DNA from: Candidatus Nitrosocosmicus arcticus
GTDB taxonomy: Archaea; Thermoproteota; Nitrososphaeria; Nitrososphaerales; Nitrososphaeraceae
Assembly: GCF_007826885.1 (NCBI RefSeq)
Contig: NZ_ML675582.1
Location: 62,001-126,000, forward strand
DNA length: 64,000 nt
Reading direction: 5' to 3'
The position numbers were made by a program, and so were the translations under genes. The notes under the pieces were generated by a model. It did not search any database. It was not told the origin of the DNA and worked only from the letters and a program-made list of their open reading frames with translations. Positions 1 through 8,519 of this stretch are shown in pieces (the stretch's first letter is position 1; the number at the start of each line of letters is the position of its first letter).

Positions 1-1234
1 CACCTAATTTATCCATGTTTCTTGTTCCTGTTTGTAAAATAATTGAGCCGGCCATCATAAACAACAGTCCTTTACCTAAAGCATGAGTCACGTACATAAA
101 GATTGCACCACTAATACCAAGAACACTTTCTGATCCTATCCCAAAGAGCAGATATCCCATCGAACTTATACTAGAGTAGGCCAATACTCTTTTGATATCT
201 TTTTGCATTAGAGACATAGCACCTCCGTAAATCATTGTTGCAACCCCCCAGATGCTTACGTAAACACTATAATCGGTATAGTTTCCAGGGCCCGACAACA
301 GTTCAATCCAAATTCGTATCAGACCATACGCGCCTATTCCAGTCATTATTGACGATATCAGTACTGTAATAGGAGTTGGAGCATCCGTATATGTATCAGG
401 CAGCCATACGTGGACAAGGAAAGCAGCAAGTTTTACACCAAATCCGATAACAAGCGCTGCTACAATGACAGCAATCCATGCTTGTGGAATTTGAGATGCA
501 TTTGCCTTAACAATGTCATAATCAAATCCACCGGCTAGAAAACCCATTGCCATTAATCCTAATAGTAGGATAACTGCGCCAACGTGAGCCCAGAAAAAGA
601 ACATCAATGAGGTTCTTTTCCTTTTTCCGTATCCGAAGAAAGCAATCAAAAAGAAAGACGGAACTAACATGAGTTCAAAGAACACATAAAATTCGAACAA
701 ATTAGTTGCCAAAACAGTACCAAGCATCCCCATTGCAAAGACAAGGTAAAGCGAATAATACAAGCCCATCTGGCTATTTAAGTAGGATTTTTGATCGGTT
801 GATGAAATCAAAGAAGATAAAGGTTTTCCATCCTTAAAAGAATACAACTCGCTTTCAGCATCATTAATTTCCAGTTCAGAGGAATTCTTAACCTGGTCAT
901 ACTGAAGAAGAATTTTTCTTATCATATACGGTTTTGAATAAATCACTACAATAGTTGATAACAGATAAATCGTAATAGCGAAAGGTATGCTTAAACCATC
1001 CAATTTTAACCCGAAATGACCCAATTGACTCCAATTAAAGACTTCTTGATACGACCCTCCAGAACCTAGGTCCACAGCTGGAATTATCACAAGCGTTGTG
1101 GAGATAGCCAAGATTCCAAATGTTAACCACGTTGTAATGTTTATTCCATTTCGTTTACCCAAAAAATAAACTACAGGAGATAATATCAAGGGCATAAATG
1201 TTGCCACCATAAGATAATAGGAAGAATCCACCAT
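1..1234 (-). CDS. nuoM: NADH-quinone oxidoreductase-like subunit M (partial, C-terminus off the left edge)
   Basis: This is an antiporter-like proton-pumping membrane subunit of complex I. The reading frame starts at the ATG at 1234-1232 (MVDSSYYLMVATFMPLIL) and runs off the window, so about 411 codons are visible. The Proton_antipo_M core is recognisable: a HVWLPDTYTDAPTPITVLIS loop, a DIKRVLAYSSISSMGY segment and a HALGKGLLFMMAG segment, all in hydrophobic helices. It is the last visible gene of the nuoA-to-nuoM operon and lies about 100 nt after nuoK. A Glu/Asp/Lys-rich stretch around 840-930 is an insertion between helices. NuoL, M and N are homologous, so the letter is chosen from gene order after nuoK and is the less certain part. 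Confidence 0.85.
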   Translation of the reverse strand, partial: MVDSSYYLMVATFMPLILSPVVYFLGKRNGINITTWLTFGILAISTTLVIIPAVDLGSGGSYQEVFNWSQLGHFGLKLDGLSIPFAITIYLLSTIVVIYSKPYMIRKILLQYDQVKNSSELEINDAESELYSFKDGKPLSSLISSTDQKSYLNSQMGLYYSLYLVFAMGMLGTVLATNLFEFYVFFELMLVPSFFLIAFFGYGKRKRTSLMFFFWAHVGAVILLLGLMAMGFLAGGFDYDIVKANASQIPQAWIAVIVAALVIGFGVKLAAFLVHVWLPDTYTDAPTPITVLISSIMTGIGAYGLIRIWIELLSGPGNYTDYSVYVSIWGVATMIYGGAMSLMQKDIKRVLAYSSISSMGYLLFGIGSESVLGISGAIFMYVTHALGKGLLFMMAGSIILQTGTRNMDKLG

Positions 1235-1335
1235 CTACATTCTCGTGCTCCGAATACCCCTACCTCAACGACATTAACTCCTTTTATATATTATACGGTT
1301 GAATATTCAGAAAAAAAATACCCGGTGCATAAAAG

Positions 1336-1638
1336 TTAATTTTTAAGGTTCTTGTATTCGGTAACGTCTATATCTTTATAGAATCTATAAGCTACAATTA
1401 TGATTCCTAGGCCCACAGCAACCTCAGCAGCAGATATAGCGATTGAGAAAAGCACAAAAACCTGGCCCTGAGGGCTAGGTAGCATTCTTGAAAACGCAAT
1501 TATTACGAGATTTACAGCATTTGCTATTAACTCGATTGAAAAAATTAGTCTTAGCGCATTTCTTTTTACAACTAATCCATAAATTCCTATAGATATCAGA
1601 ATTATAGCTATATAAAGAAAATCAGTTGGCTGGTTCAT
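1336..1638 (-). CDS. nuoK: NADH-quinone oxidoreductase-like subunit K
   Basis: This is a small membrane subunit of the proton-translocating arm of complex I (100 aa, the usual NuoK length). Three transmembrane helices are visible, with a conserved glutamate in helix 2 (FSIELIANAVNLV) and another in helix 3 (ISAAEVAVGLGIIIV), as expected for the buried acidic residues of the proton channel. The start overlaps the end of nuoJ by 17 nt, which implies translational coupling in one transcript. The downstream neighbour is the nuoM-like gene. Confidence 0.93.
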   Translation of the reverse strand: MNQPTDFLYIAIILISIGIYGLVVKRNALRLIFSIELIANAVNLVIIAFSRMLPSPQGQVFVLFSIAISAAEVAVGLGIIIVAYRFYKDIDVTEYKNLKN

Positions 1639-2143
1639 TTCTTTCCTCGATATCCTCTCTACGGGCTAAGGCCAGGGCACCTATTACCGCTGCTGCCAAT
1701 GTTAACGCCAATACTATCAATACCGGTGAGTAGTATGTCATTAATTCTTTCCCTATTGCCTGTACATCAAATACTGGAACCGTATCATTAAATTTCAGCT
1801 GGGTTGCAGCAGAGTTCCCTAAGATGGATCCAGCTAAAACAAGAAAAGATAATCCAAGTAAAATGCCTGCAACCTTTCTTTTTCTCGTTTCTTTTTTCGT
1901 AACTGTATTTGGAGCCCTTACCAGCATTACTGTAAATATTATAAGAACCGCAACCGCACCCACATACACAGCTATTTGAAACATTGCAACGAAAGGAGCG
2001 TCCAAAATAATAAAGTAGCCTGCTATCCCAAGCATTGAAATTGCCAATGCTATACCGCCGTATAATAACTCTCGGCTCTCAAGAGACAAAATAGCTGAAC
2101 CAATTGTAATAACAGATAAGCCTATGAAAATACTATCTACCAT
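1622..2143 (-). CDS. nuoJ: NADH-quinone oxidoreductase-like subunit J
   Basis: This is a membrane subunit of complex I (173 aa) with about five hydrophobic helices. The motif LYGGIALAISMLGIAGYFIIL followed by FVAMFQIAVYVGAVAVLIIF is typical of NuoJ, including the helix 3 region with the conserved aromatic and glycine residues near the pi-bulge. The C-terminus is charged (ARREDIEERNEPAN). The gene overlaps nuoI upstream by 11 nt and nuoK downstream by 17 nt. The tight packing supports a single polycistronic mRNA. Confidence 0.92.
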   Translation of the reverse strand: MVDSIFIGLSVITIGSAILSLESRELLYGGIALAISMLGIAGYFIILDAPFVAMFQIAVYVGAVAVLIIFTVMLVRAPNTVTKKETRKRKVAGILLGLSFLVLAGSILGNSAATQLKFNDTVPVFDVQAIGKELMTYYSPVLIVLALTLAAAVIGALALARREDIEERNEPAN

Positions 2144-2633
2144 GATAAGCGCCTCGTGGTCCTATTTTTATTTCTACTTCACCGTCGTATTTTGGTTTGA
2201 CAGCCAACTGAGATGGTGTATATATTAAATGAGATTTGGTAAAAGATGACAACTCATAGTCATTTGTCATATATAAAGCGTAAAATGGGCATGCGTCCAC
2301 GCAAAGGCCGCAAAAAACACATTTTCCATAATCTATTTGTGGCATTATAGATTTTTTATTTTGCTTCCATTGCTCATCAACATTTACCATAGTTATTGCT
2401 TCAGCTATTCCTTCGCAAGCTATAGCGCAGAGTTGACATCCAGTACATTTGTCATGAAACAAAATATGTCTACCTCTAGTCCCTGCAATTCCAACTCCTT
2501 TTTTGGGGTCGAATTGGTATCCATCACCAACAAATTTTAGCTTTTCTTCTGGATAACGAAATGTAAATCTTTTTAAAACTATATGCTTAGTCCCAGACTC
2601 TAGTGCTTTTATGAATCCTGTTGCAGTGTTCAT
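2133..2633 (-). CDS. nuoI: NADH-quinone oxidoreductase-like subunit I, 2x[4Fe-4S] protein
   Basis: This peripheral-arm subunit relays electrons through two [4Fe-4S] clusters towards NuoB. With the start used here (166 aa) the first cluster motif is C63-x2-C66-x2-C69-x3-C73 and the second is C105-x2-C108-x2-C111-x3-C115-P. The open frame extends to 2732, but that would overlap nuoH by about 100 nt. The internal ATG at 2633 forms an ATGA overlap with the nuoH stop codon, the same coupling used elsewhere in this operon, so it is the preferred start. The first motif has Glu where Pro usually follows the last Cys. Electron donor is unknown because no NADH-binding subunits are encoded here; ferredoxin is a common proposal for archaea. 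Confidence 0.9.
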   Translation of the reverse strand: MNTATGFIKALESGTKHIVLKRFTFRYPEEKLKFVGDGYQFDPKKGVGIAGTRGRHILFHDKCTGCQLCAIACEGIAEAITMVNVDEQWKQNKKSIMPQIDYGKCVFCGLCVDACPFYALYMTNDYELSSFTKSHLIYTPSQLAVKPKYDGEVEIKIGPRGAYHGR

Positions 2634-3931
2634 CTTATCGAAATCATACCCTCCGGTCCAATAATTCCACTGTAAATCAATATCAATACGACGAACAGAT
2701 TTATGAATGTTAAAACTATTAGTTTGTACCATCCCGTATGAAGTAAAATATCAATTCTAATTCTTGGATTGATACCTCTTGTAATCAACATCAGGAAGAT
2801 GATCACAATTGTTTTCACCAAAAACCAGAATATGCTATTTACTGTTACAGGATTGTATAGTCCATCTAAAGCTAACATTTGAAGTAATGGTAAATTAGAT
2901 TCATGAGCTCCTGGAATTAATTCCTGAGGAAATATTTGTGGTCCATACCATCCGCCCAAAAAGAGAATTACAAACAACCCTGCAAGAGCGTATAGTTTCA
3001 AATAGCTACCAAGTTGTATGAGTCCATAAATCATCCCCGTAGTCTCAGTTAACCAGCCTGCAACTATTTCACTTTCAGCTTCTGGTAAATCGAATGGAAT
3101 CCTTTCTAATTCGGCCAAGGAAGATATGAAAAATACAAATGCGTTAATTGGGAGTATAAAAATATTCCAAAACATATTCTGTGATCTTGCAATTTCTGAG
3201 AGATTAAGAGACGATGATAGAATAACAACCGGTAAGGCGGATAAGAAAAAGGGTATCTCAAAGGCGACCATTTGGTGGAGGGCCCTTAATCCGCCTATGA
3301 ATGGATATTTACTGTTGCTTGCCCATGAAAACAACAATGCAATTAACGGAAAGAAGCCCAATATTGCAAAAGCAGCTATCAACCCTACGCTAACATCAGC
3401 AACAACCCACCCGGAGGCAACAGGAATAAGTGCTACCACCGCAGCGGCAGTAGAAACAAACATTATTGGGGCCAGCCAAAATATGGGTTTATCTGCGCCT
3501 GAAGGGACTATAATCTCTTTCGTAAGAAGTTTTAGCCCGTCTGCCAATAATTGGAAGATACCTTCAACTTTGCCCGCATACAATGGTCCTACACGCAACT
3601 GCATTTTAGCCAGCAATTTTCTTTCGACAAATATCGTAGCCGCAGCTATCAATGCTGCGAACCCAAACCCTGGAAAGACTGCTGCTCTAAATAGGTCGGT
3701 GTGAATAAAAAATTGAACAATGGGGAGAGTCCTGGACGGGTCAACCATCATTGAAAAGAAAAGATAGGGTGTCAAGACTTGTCCGTCAACCACAGGCATG
3801 GGAACATAAAACAGTGAAAAAAAGATTACTGGAAGAATAAGTACGGTAACTAGCGCTAAAACTACCAAAACAAGCCTAATAATACTAGCTATGAAATTCC
3901 CGAATCTAAAATCTGGAGTCAGCGAGCCCAT
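2630..3931 (-). CDS. nuoH: NADH-quinone oxidoreductase-like subunit H
   Basis: This is the membrane subunit that sits under the quinone-binding cavity (433 aa). It has about eight to nine helices. Family hallmarks are FVERKLLAKMQLRVGPLYAG near residue 110, and the acidic loop ELERIPFDLPEAESEIVAGW near residue 275, which is the quinone-proximal loop. The N-terminus is longer than in bacterial NuoH, with an extra hydrophobic segment. The start overlaps the nuoD stop (TAATG), and the stop overlaps the preferred nuoI start (ATGA). Confidence 0.94.
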   Translation of the reverse strand: MGSLTPDFRFGNFIASIIRLVLVVLALVTVLILPVIFFSLFYVPMPVVDGQVLTPYLFFSMMVDPSRTLPIVQFFIHTDLFRAAVFPGFGFAALIAAATIFVERKLLAKMQLRVGPLYAGKVEGIFQLLADGLKLLTKEIIVPSGADKPIFWLAPIMFVSTAAAVVALIPVASGWVVADVSVGLIAAFAILGFFPLIALLFSWASNSKYPFIGGLRALHQMVAFEIPFFLSALPVVILSSSLNLSEIARSQNMFWNIFILPINAFVFFISSLAELERIPFDLPEAESEIVAGWLTETTGMIYGLIQLGSYLKLYALAGLFVILFLGGWYGPQIFPQELIPGAHESNLPLLQMLALDGLYNPVTVNSIFWFLVKTIVIIFLMLITRGINPRIRIDILLHTGWYKLIVLTFINLFVVLILIYSGIIGPEGMISIR

Positions 3932-5091
3932 TATCTGTCAGCCTCCACGGGCCAATAATTTAAAGACCAATAAATTGCAGGCATATCACCCAATTTCGAT
4001 CCAGTTAGCAAAAAAGGTAAAGCAAGCAAATTCCTAAATGAACCTACCGATGCCTTTACCCTATAAGGTTTTGGTGATCCATCACTAACTACATGATATC
4101 CCAACGCACCCCGTCCTGATTCCACTCTCTTGTAAGTTTCACCAGGGGAACTTTTAATATTAAATTGCAATTTCTCTCTTACATCTCCTGACTCAGGCAT
4201 TTTATCTAATAATTGTCTAATAATGTGACATGATTCACGCATATCCAATACCGGAACATATGCTCTTGCAAATGAATCGCATGTTTTCATGTACTGGACG
4301 TCAAAATCAATCTCATTGTAAACGTCATATGGCTCAACTTTCCTGACATCAAATGGTACTCCAGAGGCCCTCAGAACTGATCCTGTCACACCGAGTTTAA
4401 TAGCATCTTCTTTGGTCAATATTCCAACCCCCTCAGTTCTTTGTCTTACCAACGGATTGTTATAAAAAATATTGTCATATTCTTTAAGCCTTTTTTCAAA
4501 ATAATTGACTTGGGCTAGACATTTCTCTTTAAAATTGTAGGGAATATCATTTCGGACTCCTCCAGGAATATTGAATGCATTAGTCACTCTAGCCCCACTT
4601 AATCGTTCTAATAAATCAATAAGCAATTCCCTATCTGCAGCAGGCCACATGAACATTGTTGAATGTCCCAAGAATATTCCATATATAGCGAGCCAATATA
4701 AGGTGTAAGAAAGTCTGCTAAGCTCCGATGCAAGTGCTCTAATGAATTGTCCCCTTCTAGGAACAGTAATGCCGACCAGATCTTCTACGGCGAGACTGTA
4801 AGAATAGGTAATGTTACAAGAATCATGAATTACGGGGCGTTCTAAGTGGGGTATATTTTGAAAGTGATTTCTATATTCACACATTTTTTCATGTCCTCTA
4901 TGAACATAGCCGGGGTCAGGGTCTACGAATACTATATAGTCCCCATCAACTTTAATAGTAAATCTGAAATGGCCGGACCCTGGATGTTGTGGCCCAACGC
5001 TTAGAGTCATTAACCTATCATCTTCAGTTTCCTTTGTAATTTGAAGTGATAATTTCTTGGCCTCATTTATTTTTTCTTCCAGACTGCTCAA
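3931..5091 (-). CDS. nuoD: NADH-quinone oxidoreductase-like subunit D (49 kDa family)
   Basis: This catalytic peripheral subunit forms the quinone site with NuoB and is homologous to the large subunit of [NiFe] hydrogenases (386 aa). Visible family features are SVGPQHPGSGHFRF near the N-terminus with the quinone-site histidine loop, PGYVHRGHEK, HSTMFMWPAADRE, and the C-terminal ESGRGALGYHVVSDGS and GSKLGDMPAIYWSLN. The nickel-binding cysteines of hydrogenases are absent, as expected. The gene lies 7 nt after nuoC and overlaps nuoH by 1 nt. Confidence 0.95.
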   Translation of the reverse strand: MSSLEEKINEAKKLSLQITKETEDDRLMTLSVGPQHPGSGHFRFTIKVDGDYIVFVDPDPGYVHRGHEKMCEYRNHFQNIPHLERPVIHDSCNITYSYSLAVEDLVGITVPRRGQFIRALASELSRLSYTLYWLAIYGIFLGHSTMFMWPAADRELLIDLLERLSGARVTNAFNIPGGVRNDIPYNFKEKCLAQVNYFEKRLKEYDNIFYNNPLVRQRTEGVGILTKEDAIKLGVTGSVLRASGVPFDVRKVEPYDVYNEIDFDVQYMKTCDSFARAYVPVLDMRESCHIIRQLLDKMPESGDVREKLQFNIKSSPGETYKRVESGRGALGYHVVSDGSPKPYRVKASVGSFRNLLALPFLLTGSKLGDMPAIYWSLNYWPVEADR

Positions 5092-5098
5092 TTCACTA

Positions 5099-5629
5099 TC
5101 ATCTTCCCTTTATGCGGAAATCCTTTCTAAGAGGTGGCATATCTGCCCAATCTTCAGGCAAAATAAACCGCTCATTACGGGGATGACCCAAAAAATATAC
5201 ACCCAGCATTTCGTATGTTTCACGTTCATGGTATTCTACACTTGGAAATATATTTATCAAGCTATTTGATTTAGGATCGCTTCTATCAACTCGAGTTGAT
5301 AATACTACTATATAAGGGTAATAATCGGTGTTACTATACGAACCTAAATGATAATTAATCTCAATTTGATTATCGGCAGGATAATCAGTTCCTGAAGCCG
5401 ATTCAGCATGATCAAATCCATGATTATTTCTTAAATAGAGTGCTATCTCTACTAGGTTTTCTGGATTAACCATTATTTTAGATCGATTTTCTTTTTTATA
5501 CAAAAGTTTAACTTGTTCCCCAAAATTAGTAGTAATAGAATTAATGAGACTATTAGATAGTAAATTACTCGTTTCTTCTTTTACTTCCATTAAGTTTGTT
5601 TGATTATTTTGGGTTTTGTCTTTTTCCAT
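5099..5629 (-). CDS. nuoC: NADH-quinone oxidoreductase-like subunit C (30 kDa family)
   Basis: This is a peripheral-arm structural subunit of complex I (176 aa). The conserved block SVEYHERETYEMLGVYFLGHPRNERFILPEDW (split here by conserved ExE and GHP motifs) ending in PPLRKDF marks the family. The first ~35 residues are polar, Asn/Glu-rich and not conserved. The start overlaps the nuoB stop by 1 nt. NuoC and NuoD are separate genes here, not fused as in some bacteria. Confidence 0.93.
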   Translation of the reverse strand: MEKDKTQNNQTNLMEVKEETSNLLSNSLINSITTNFGEQVKLLYKKENRSKIMVNPENLVEIALYLRNNHGFDHAESASGTDYPADNQIEINYHLGSYSNTDYYPYIVVLSTRVDRSDPKSNSLINIFPSVEYHERETYEMLGVYFLGHPRNERFILPEDWADMPPLRKDFRIKGR

Positions 5630-6144
5630 TATTTAATTTTCGACCTTTTAATTTTTTCTTGCAATAACATAGTACCTTGAATTAAAGTTTCAGGTCTAGG
5701 AGGGCAGCCGGGGACATAAACATCTACTGGCACAATACTATCTATTCCTGGCAAAACATTGTATGAATCAAGATACAGTCCCCCTGTTATCGCACAGGCT
5801 CCCATAGCAATAACGTACTTTGGCTCGGGCATTTGATCATAAACCATTCTGAGCCTAGGTGCCATTTTCCTTGTTACAGTTCCTTGAACTACTATTAAAT
5901 CGCACTGTCTTAATGAGCCAAAAGCTTCCAGTATCCCAAATCGTTCTGCATCATAGCGTGGACTAGAAACAGCACCAAATTCGACACTACAACAAGCAGT
6001 TTCCAAATGAACGGGCCATAATGACCATACACGGCCCCAGTTAATTGCATAACCTAATGGTTCATCCAAAGCTTTGACTAAAACATCACCTAGCTTTGAC
6101 ACTAAAACGTTAAAATTGGTAGGGTTAACGAGATCCTTTAACAT
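5629..6144 (-). CDS. nuoB: NADH-quinone oxidoreductase-like subunit B, N2 cluster protein
   Basis: This subunit carries the terminal [4Fe-4S] cluster N2, which donates electrons to quinone (171 aa). The ligands are visible as the tandem cysteines in LETACCSVEFG, the cysteine in GACAITGG and the one in GCPPRPE. RYDAERFG and the VTRKMAPRLR segment are also family-typical. The gene follows nuoA after a 61-nt gap, and its stop codon overlaps the nuoC start. Confidence 0.96.
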   Translation of the reverse strand: MLKDLVNPTNFNVLVSKLGDVLVKALDEPLGYAINWGRVWSLWPVHLETACCSVEFGAVSSPRYDAERFGILEAFGSLRQCDLIVVQGTVTRKMAPRLRMVYDQMPEPKYVIAMGACAITGGLYLDSYNVLPGIDSIVPVDVYVPGCPPRPETLIQGTMLLQEKIKRSKIK

Positions 6145-6205
6145 ACCTCTACACTTGATAAATAATTACAATTCAAGTTATTAATATCTATTGGGTTCAA
6201 CAAGA

Positions 6206-6598
6206 CTACCAGATTCCTTTTCTCCCTGCCAAAAATAGTGCATACCCCATAGCTGCGAACATAATTCCCAAAAATCCCATCATCGGCAATGTTGCTTCTT
6301 TAGGGATAGAAAAAAAGGTAACACCCCATGCATACAGAAAAATAGACATTACATCAAAGACGACAAACATTAGGATATAAGAATAATACTGCATCATAAA
6401 ATGAGATCGTCCTTCGCCTGAAGGAACTTGACCACATTCCATTGGAAGAAATTTTACTGGATTATATCTTCTTCTTGTCATCAACAACCTCGACAAGACT
6501 ATTGAAGGCACCCCAGCTAAAATCCCAAATCCAAATAAATATAATATTGGAAGAAATTGTGTAGCGGTTTCTCCTGCCAAATTAAAAGTGGCTGACAA
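6206..6598 (-). CDS. nuoA: NADH-quinone oxidoreductase-like subunit A
   Basis: This small membrane subunit helps anchor the peripheral arm near the quinone site (130 aa). It has three transmembrane helices. The loop between helices 1 and 2 carries the conserved KFLPMECGQVPSGEGR stretch with its cysteine, and helix 2 has VFDVMSIFLYAWG with the conserved acidic residue. It is the first nuo gene of the operon. A gene for a geranylgeranyl-reductase-family flavoprotein ends 42 nt upstream on the same strand. Confidence 0.94.
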   Translation of the reverse strand: MSATFNLAGETATQFLPILYLFGFGILAGVPSIVLSRLLMTRRRYNPVKFLPMECGQVPSGEGRSHFMMQYYSYILMFVVFDVMSIFLYAWGVTFFSIPKEATLPMMGFLGIMFAAMGYALFLAGRKGIW

Positions 6599-6640
6599 TA
6601 TAAGATATTTATATCTTCTTATTTGATGCTTATAAAAGAA

Positions 6641-7837
6641 CTATTTGCTTAATACAAGATTAAACAATTGTTTAACCATCAGTTTGGGATGGTTGAGAGC
6701 TAGTTTGGCCATTTTAATATAAGTAAAATCCGATTTAATGAAATCTAAAAATTCATCTATTGATAGTTCTTTTATTATTTCAATTTCTTTGTCCCATTCT
6801 GAATCAGATAGGCCAAGCCATCTTGATTGAACCTTCAACGCTGATTTTATTTTTCTTTCAAGGAGATTCTTGTTTGCGACTTCATAAGGCCTTAAAGAAT
6901 CTCTGGACGAATTGTGTTGTAAAGATTCAGCTCCTACCTTCCCGGCCAAACGTCCGAACTCAATGGCGTATCTTATTCCTTCTAAAACCAGTGGATTTGC
7001 CTGACCTACGGTATCTCCAACCATGATCAAACCATCAAAAACATTATTTGAACGCAATCCTTCATTTGGAATCATCCCGTAATGAAACTCCAAAGGTTGA
7101 ATTTTCCCAAGTTTATCTAGTGGAGGCAATCGACTTTTCATGATTTGGTTTAATTTAGTTAATGGGTCGACGATTGAATTTGGCTTCCCAATTCCCACCC
7201 CTATTCTTAGGCGATTTTTAGATAAAGGAAAGACCCAAGCGTAACCGGCTTCAGAATAAATCTGACCTACCATAAGGCACAAGGTTTGGCTATCTACGCT
7301 ATCACAATAGCATTCATATTCTGCTCCAATGCCGTATCTCTTCCAAGATTCAACGTATCCGAGTCTCCTCGAAACAAAACTCGTAAAGCCAGATGCATCT
7401 ATTACTAAAGTTGCCTCCACATCCAACGGTCCACCAGGAGAATTTACCTTCAAAATGCTTGAATGCTTTTGTGGATTTTTTTGAACATCAATTACTTGGC
7501 TCTTCACTAGTAAGGTGCTACCCTCAGATGCTGCTCTTGACGCTAGGTATTGATAAGTCCTCCTCACATCCAGAACACATGCAGAATTAAAAGACCCTGA
7601 AATCATAATTTCATTGGTAGGAGAAATAAAAGAAAAATTCTTGATGGGGTTATAGTATTCCTTTGTAATATCAAATTTTTCAATCTCCTCGATCCAGGTA
7701 ACACCACTGGTCCTAACATTATGACCAAATGAAGGATCCTTTTCGAAGAGGATGACATTAGCACCATGTTTAGATGCAGAATATGCAGCAGATAATCCTG
7801 CTGGTCCTCCTCCTACTATCGCTATGTCATATTTCAA
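6641..7837 (-). CDS. Geranylgeranyl reductase family FAD-dependent oxidoreductase
   Basis: This is a flavoprotein of the geranylgeranyl reductase family, which in archaea saturates isoprenoid chains of membrane lipids or quinones (398 aa). The N-terminal Rossmann motif GGGPAGLSAAYSASKHG (residues 9-25) and the acidic ribose-binding Glu at the end of the second strand bind FAD. A second FAD contact is seen in GLIMVGDTVGQANPLVLEGI near residue 275. The middle contains a CYCDS motif near 180-185. Its position directly upstream of the complex I operon, and the lipid genes further on, fit membrane isoprenoid saturation. The exact substrate (lipid versus menaquinone side chain) cannot be read from the sequence. 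Confidence 0.88.
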   Translation of the reverse strand: MKYDIAIVGGGPAGLSAAYSASKHGANVILFEKDPSFGHNVRTSGVTWIEEIEKFDITKEYYNPIKNFSFISPTNEIMISGSFNSACVLDVRRTYQYLASRAASEGSTLLVKSQVIDVQKNPQKHSSILKVNSPGGPLDVEATLVIDASGFTSFVSRRLGYVESWKRYGIGAEYECYCDSVDSQTLCLMVGQIYSEAGYAWVFPLSKNRLRIGVGIGKPNSIVDPLTKLNQIMKSRLPPLDKLGKIQPLEFHYGMIPNEGLRSNNVFDGLIMVGDTVGQANPLVLEGIRYAIEFGRLAGKVGAESLQHNSSRDSLRPYEVANKNLLERKIKSALKVQSRWLGLSDSEWDKEIEIIKELSIDEFLDFIKSDFTYIKMAKLALNHPKLMVKQLFNLVLSK

Positions 7838-8134
7838 TAATTTAATTAAATAGTCTCCGAAGGGTATTATACATATTTCTTTGTTTTATATTGTGATTCG
7901 TTTGATAATCCTCTTGAAGAGCATAAATTGCTATAAGTACTGCTACTCCCTCCGACTTAAACAATGTCGATACATTAGTCGAGATTTTTTCAAATAAATT
8001 TGTGGATAGTTATTAGTGTTATAGGTGGACTTTTAAATACATTACATAAAAGATTGAATAATTTGATTGTAAATTGTTTTCTTAAGATCCGTTTTAACAA
8101 ATAAATAATAATTAAGTGCATAAACAGTGTTAGC

Positions 8135-8452
8135 TTGATATTTTTGCGAAAACAGCCCAAAGAGAATGACGACATAGAGACTAAGCAATTGAATGAAAAC
8201 ATCCAATCAATCATTAAATCAATTGAGGAAATTAGTGACGAACAGAGGGAGCTGGTGAGGAGATTTAAATTAGATATGGAATTATTTGCTTCTGAGCGAT
8301 CACTTGAGAGTTGCATACAAACGCTCAATCTGTCAATGCAATTAGCAAATAACAGGGAACAATTGGTAGAAACGTACAAACATTACTGCTTGTTATTAGA
8401 ACATGAATTAAAAAAGGCTTTGGATAAAAAATCTAAGAATACTGAATTATAA
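8135..8452 (+). CDS. Small helical protein of unknown function
   Basis: This 105-aa protein is not recognised. It is highly charged and predicted almost fully helical (EEISDEQRELVRRF, LELHEL-type heptads), so it may be a coiled-coil or a helical bundle. It has two cysteines (SCIQ and HYCLL) and no signal peptide. The start is a TTG at 8135; an A/T-rich TATA-like element centred near 8108 lies about 26 nt upstream, which fits a leaderless transcript. The reverse-strand frame over the same DNA is Ser/Asn/Leu-rich and looks like a shadow. The gene is divergent from the flavoprotein gene at 6641. Confidence 0.65.
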   Translation: MIFLRKQPKENDDIETKQLNENIQSIIKSIEEISDEQRELVRRFKLDMELFASERSLESCIQTLNLSMQLANNREQLVETYKHYCLLLEHELKKALDKKSKNTEL

Positions 8453-8519
8453 TCAAAAAATAATCACATTTGATTACAACAAAGACGACCTATAAAGTTA
8501 GGTAGTTATATTACTCTCT

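Noticed and set aside
3126-3704. Long plus-strand open frame of 192 codons
   Set aside because: It lies fully antisense to nuoH and has Asn/Ala/Thr-rich shadow composition.
7990-8379. Minus-strand open frame of 129 codons
   Set aside because: It overlaps the charged helical gene at 8135. Its Ser/Leu/Asn composition is that of a reverse shadow.
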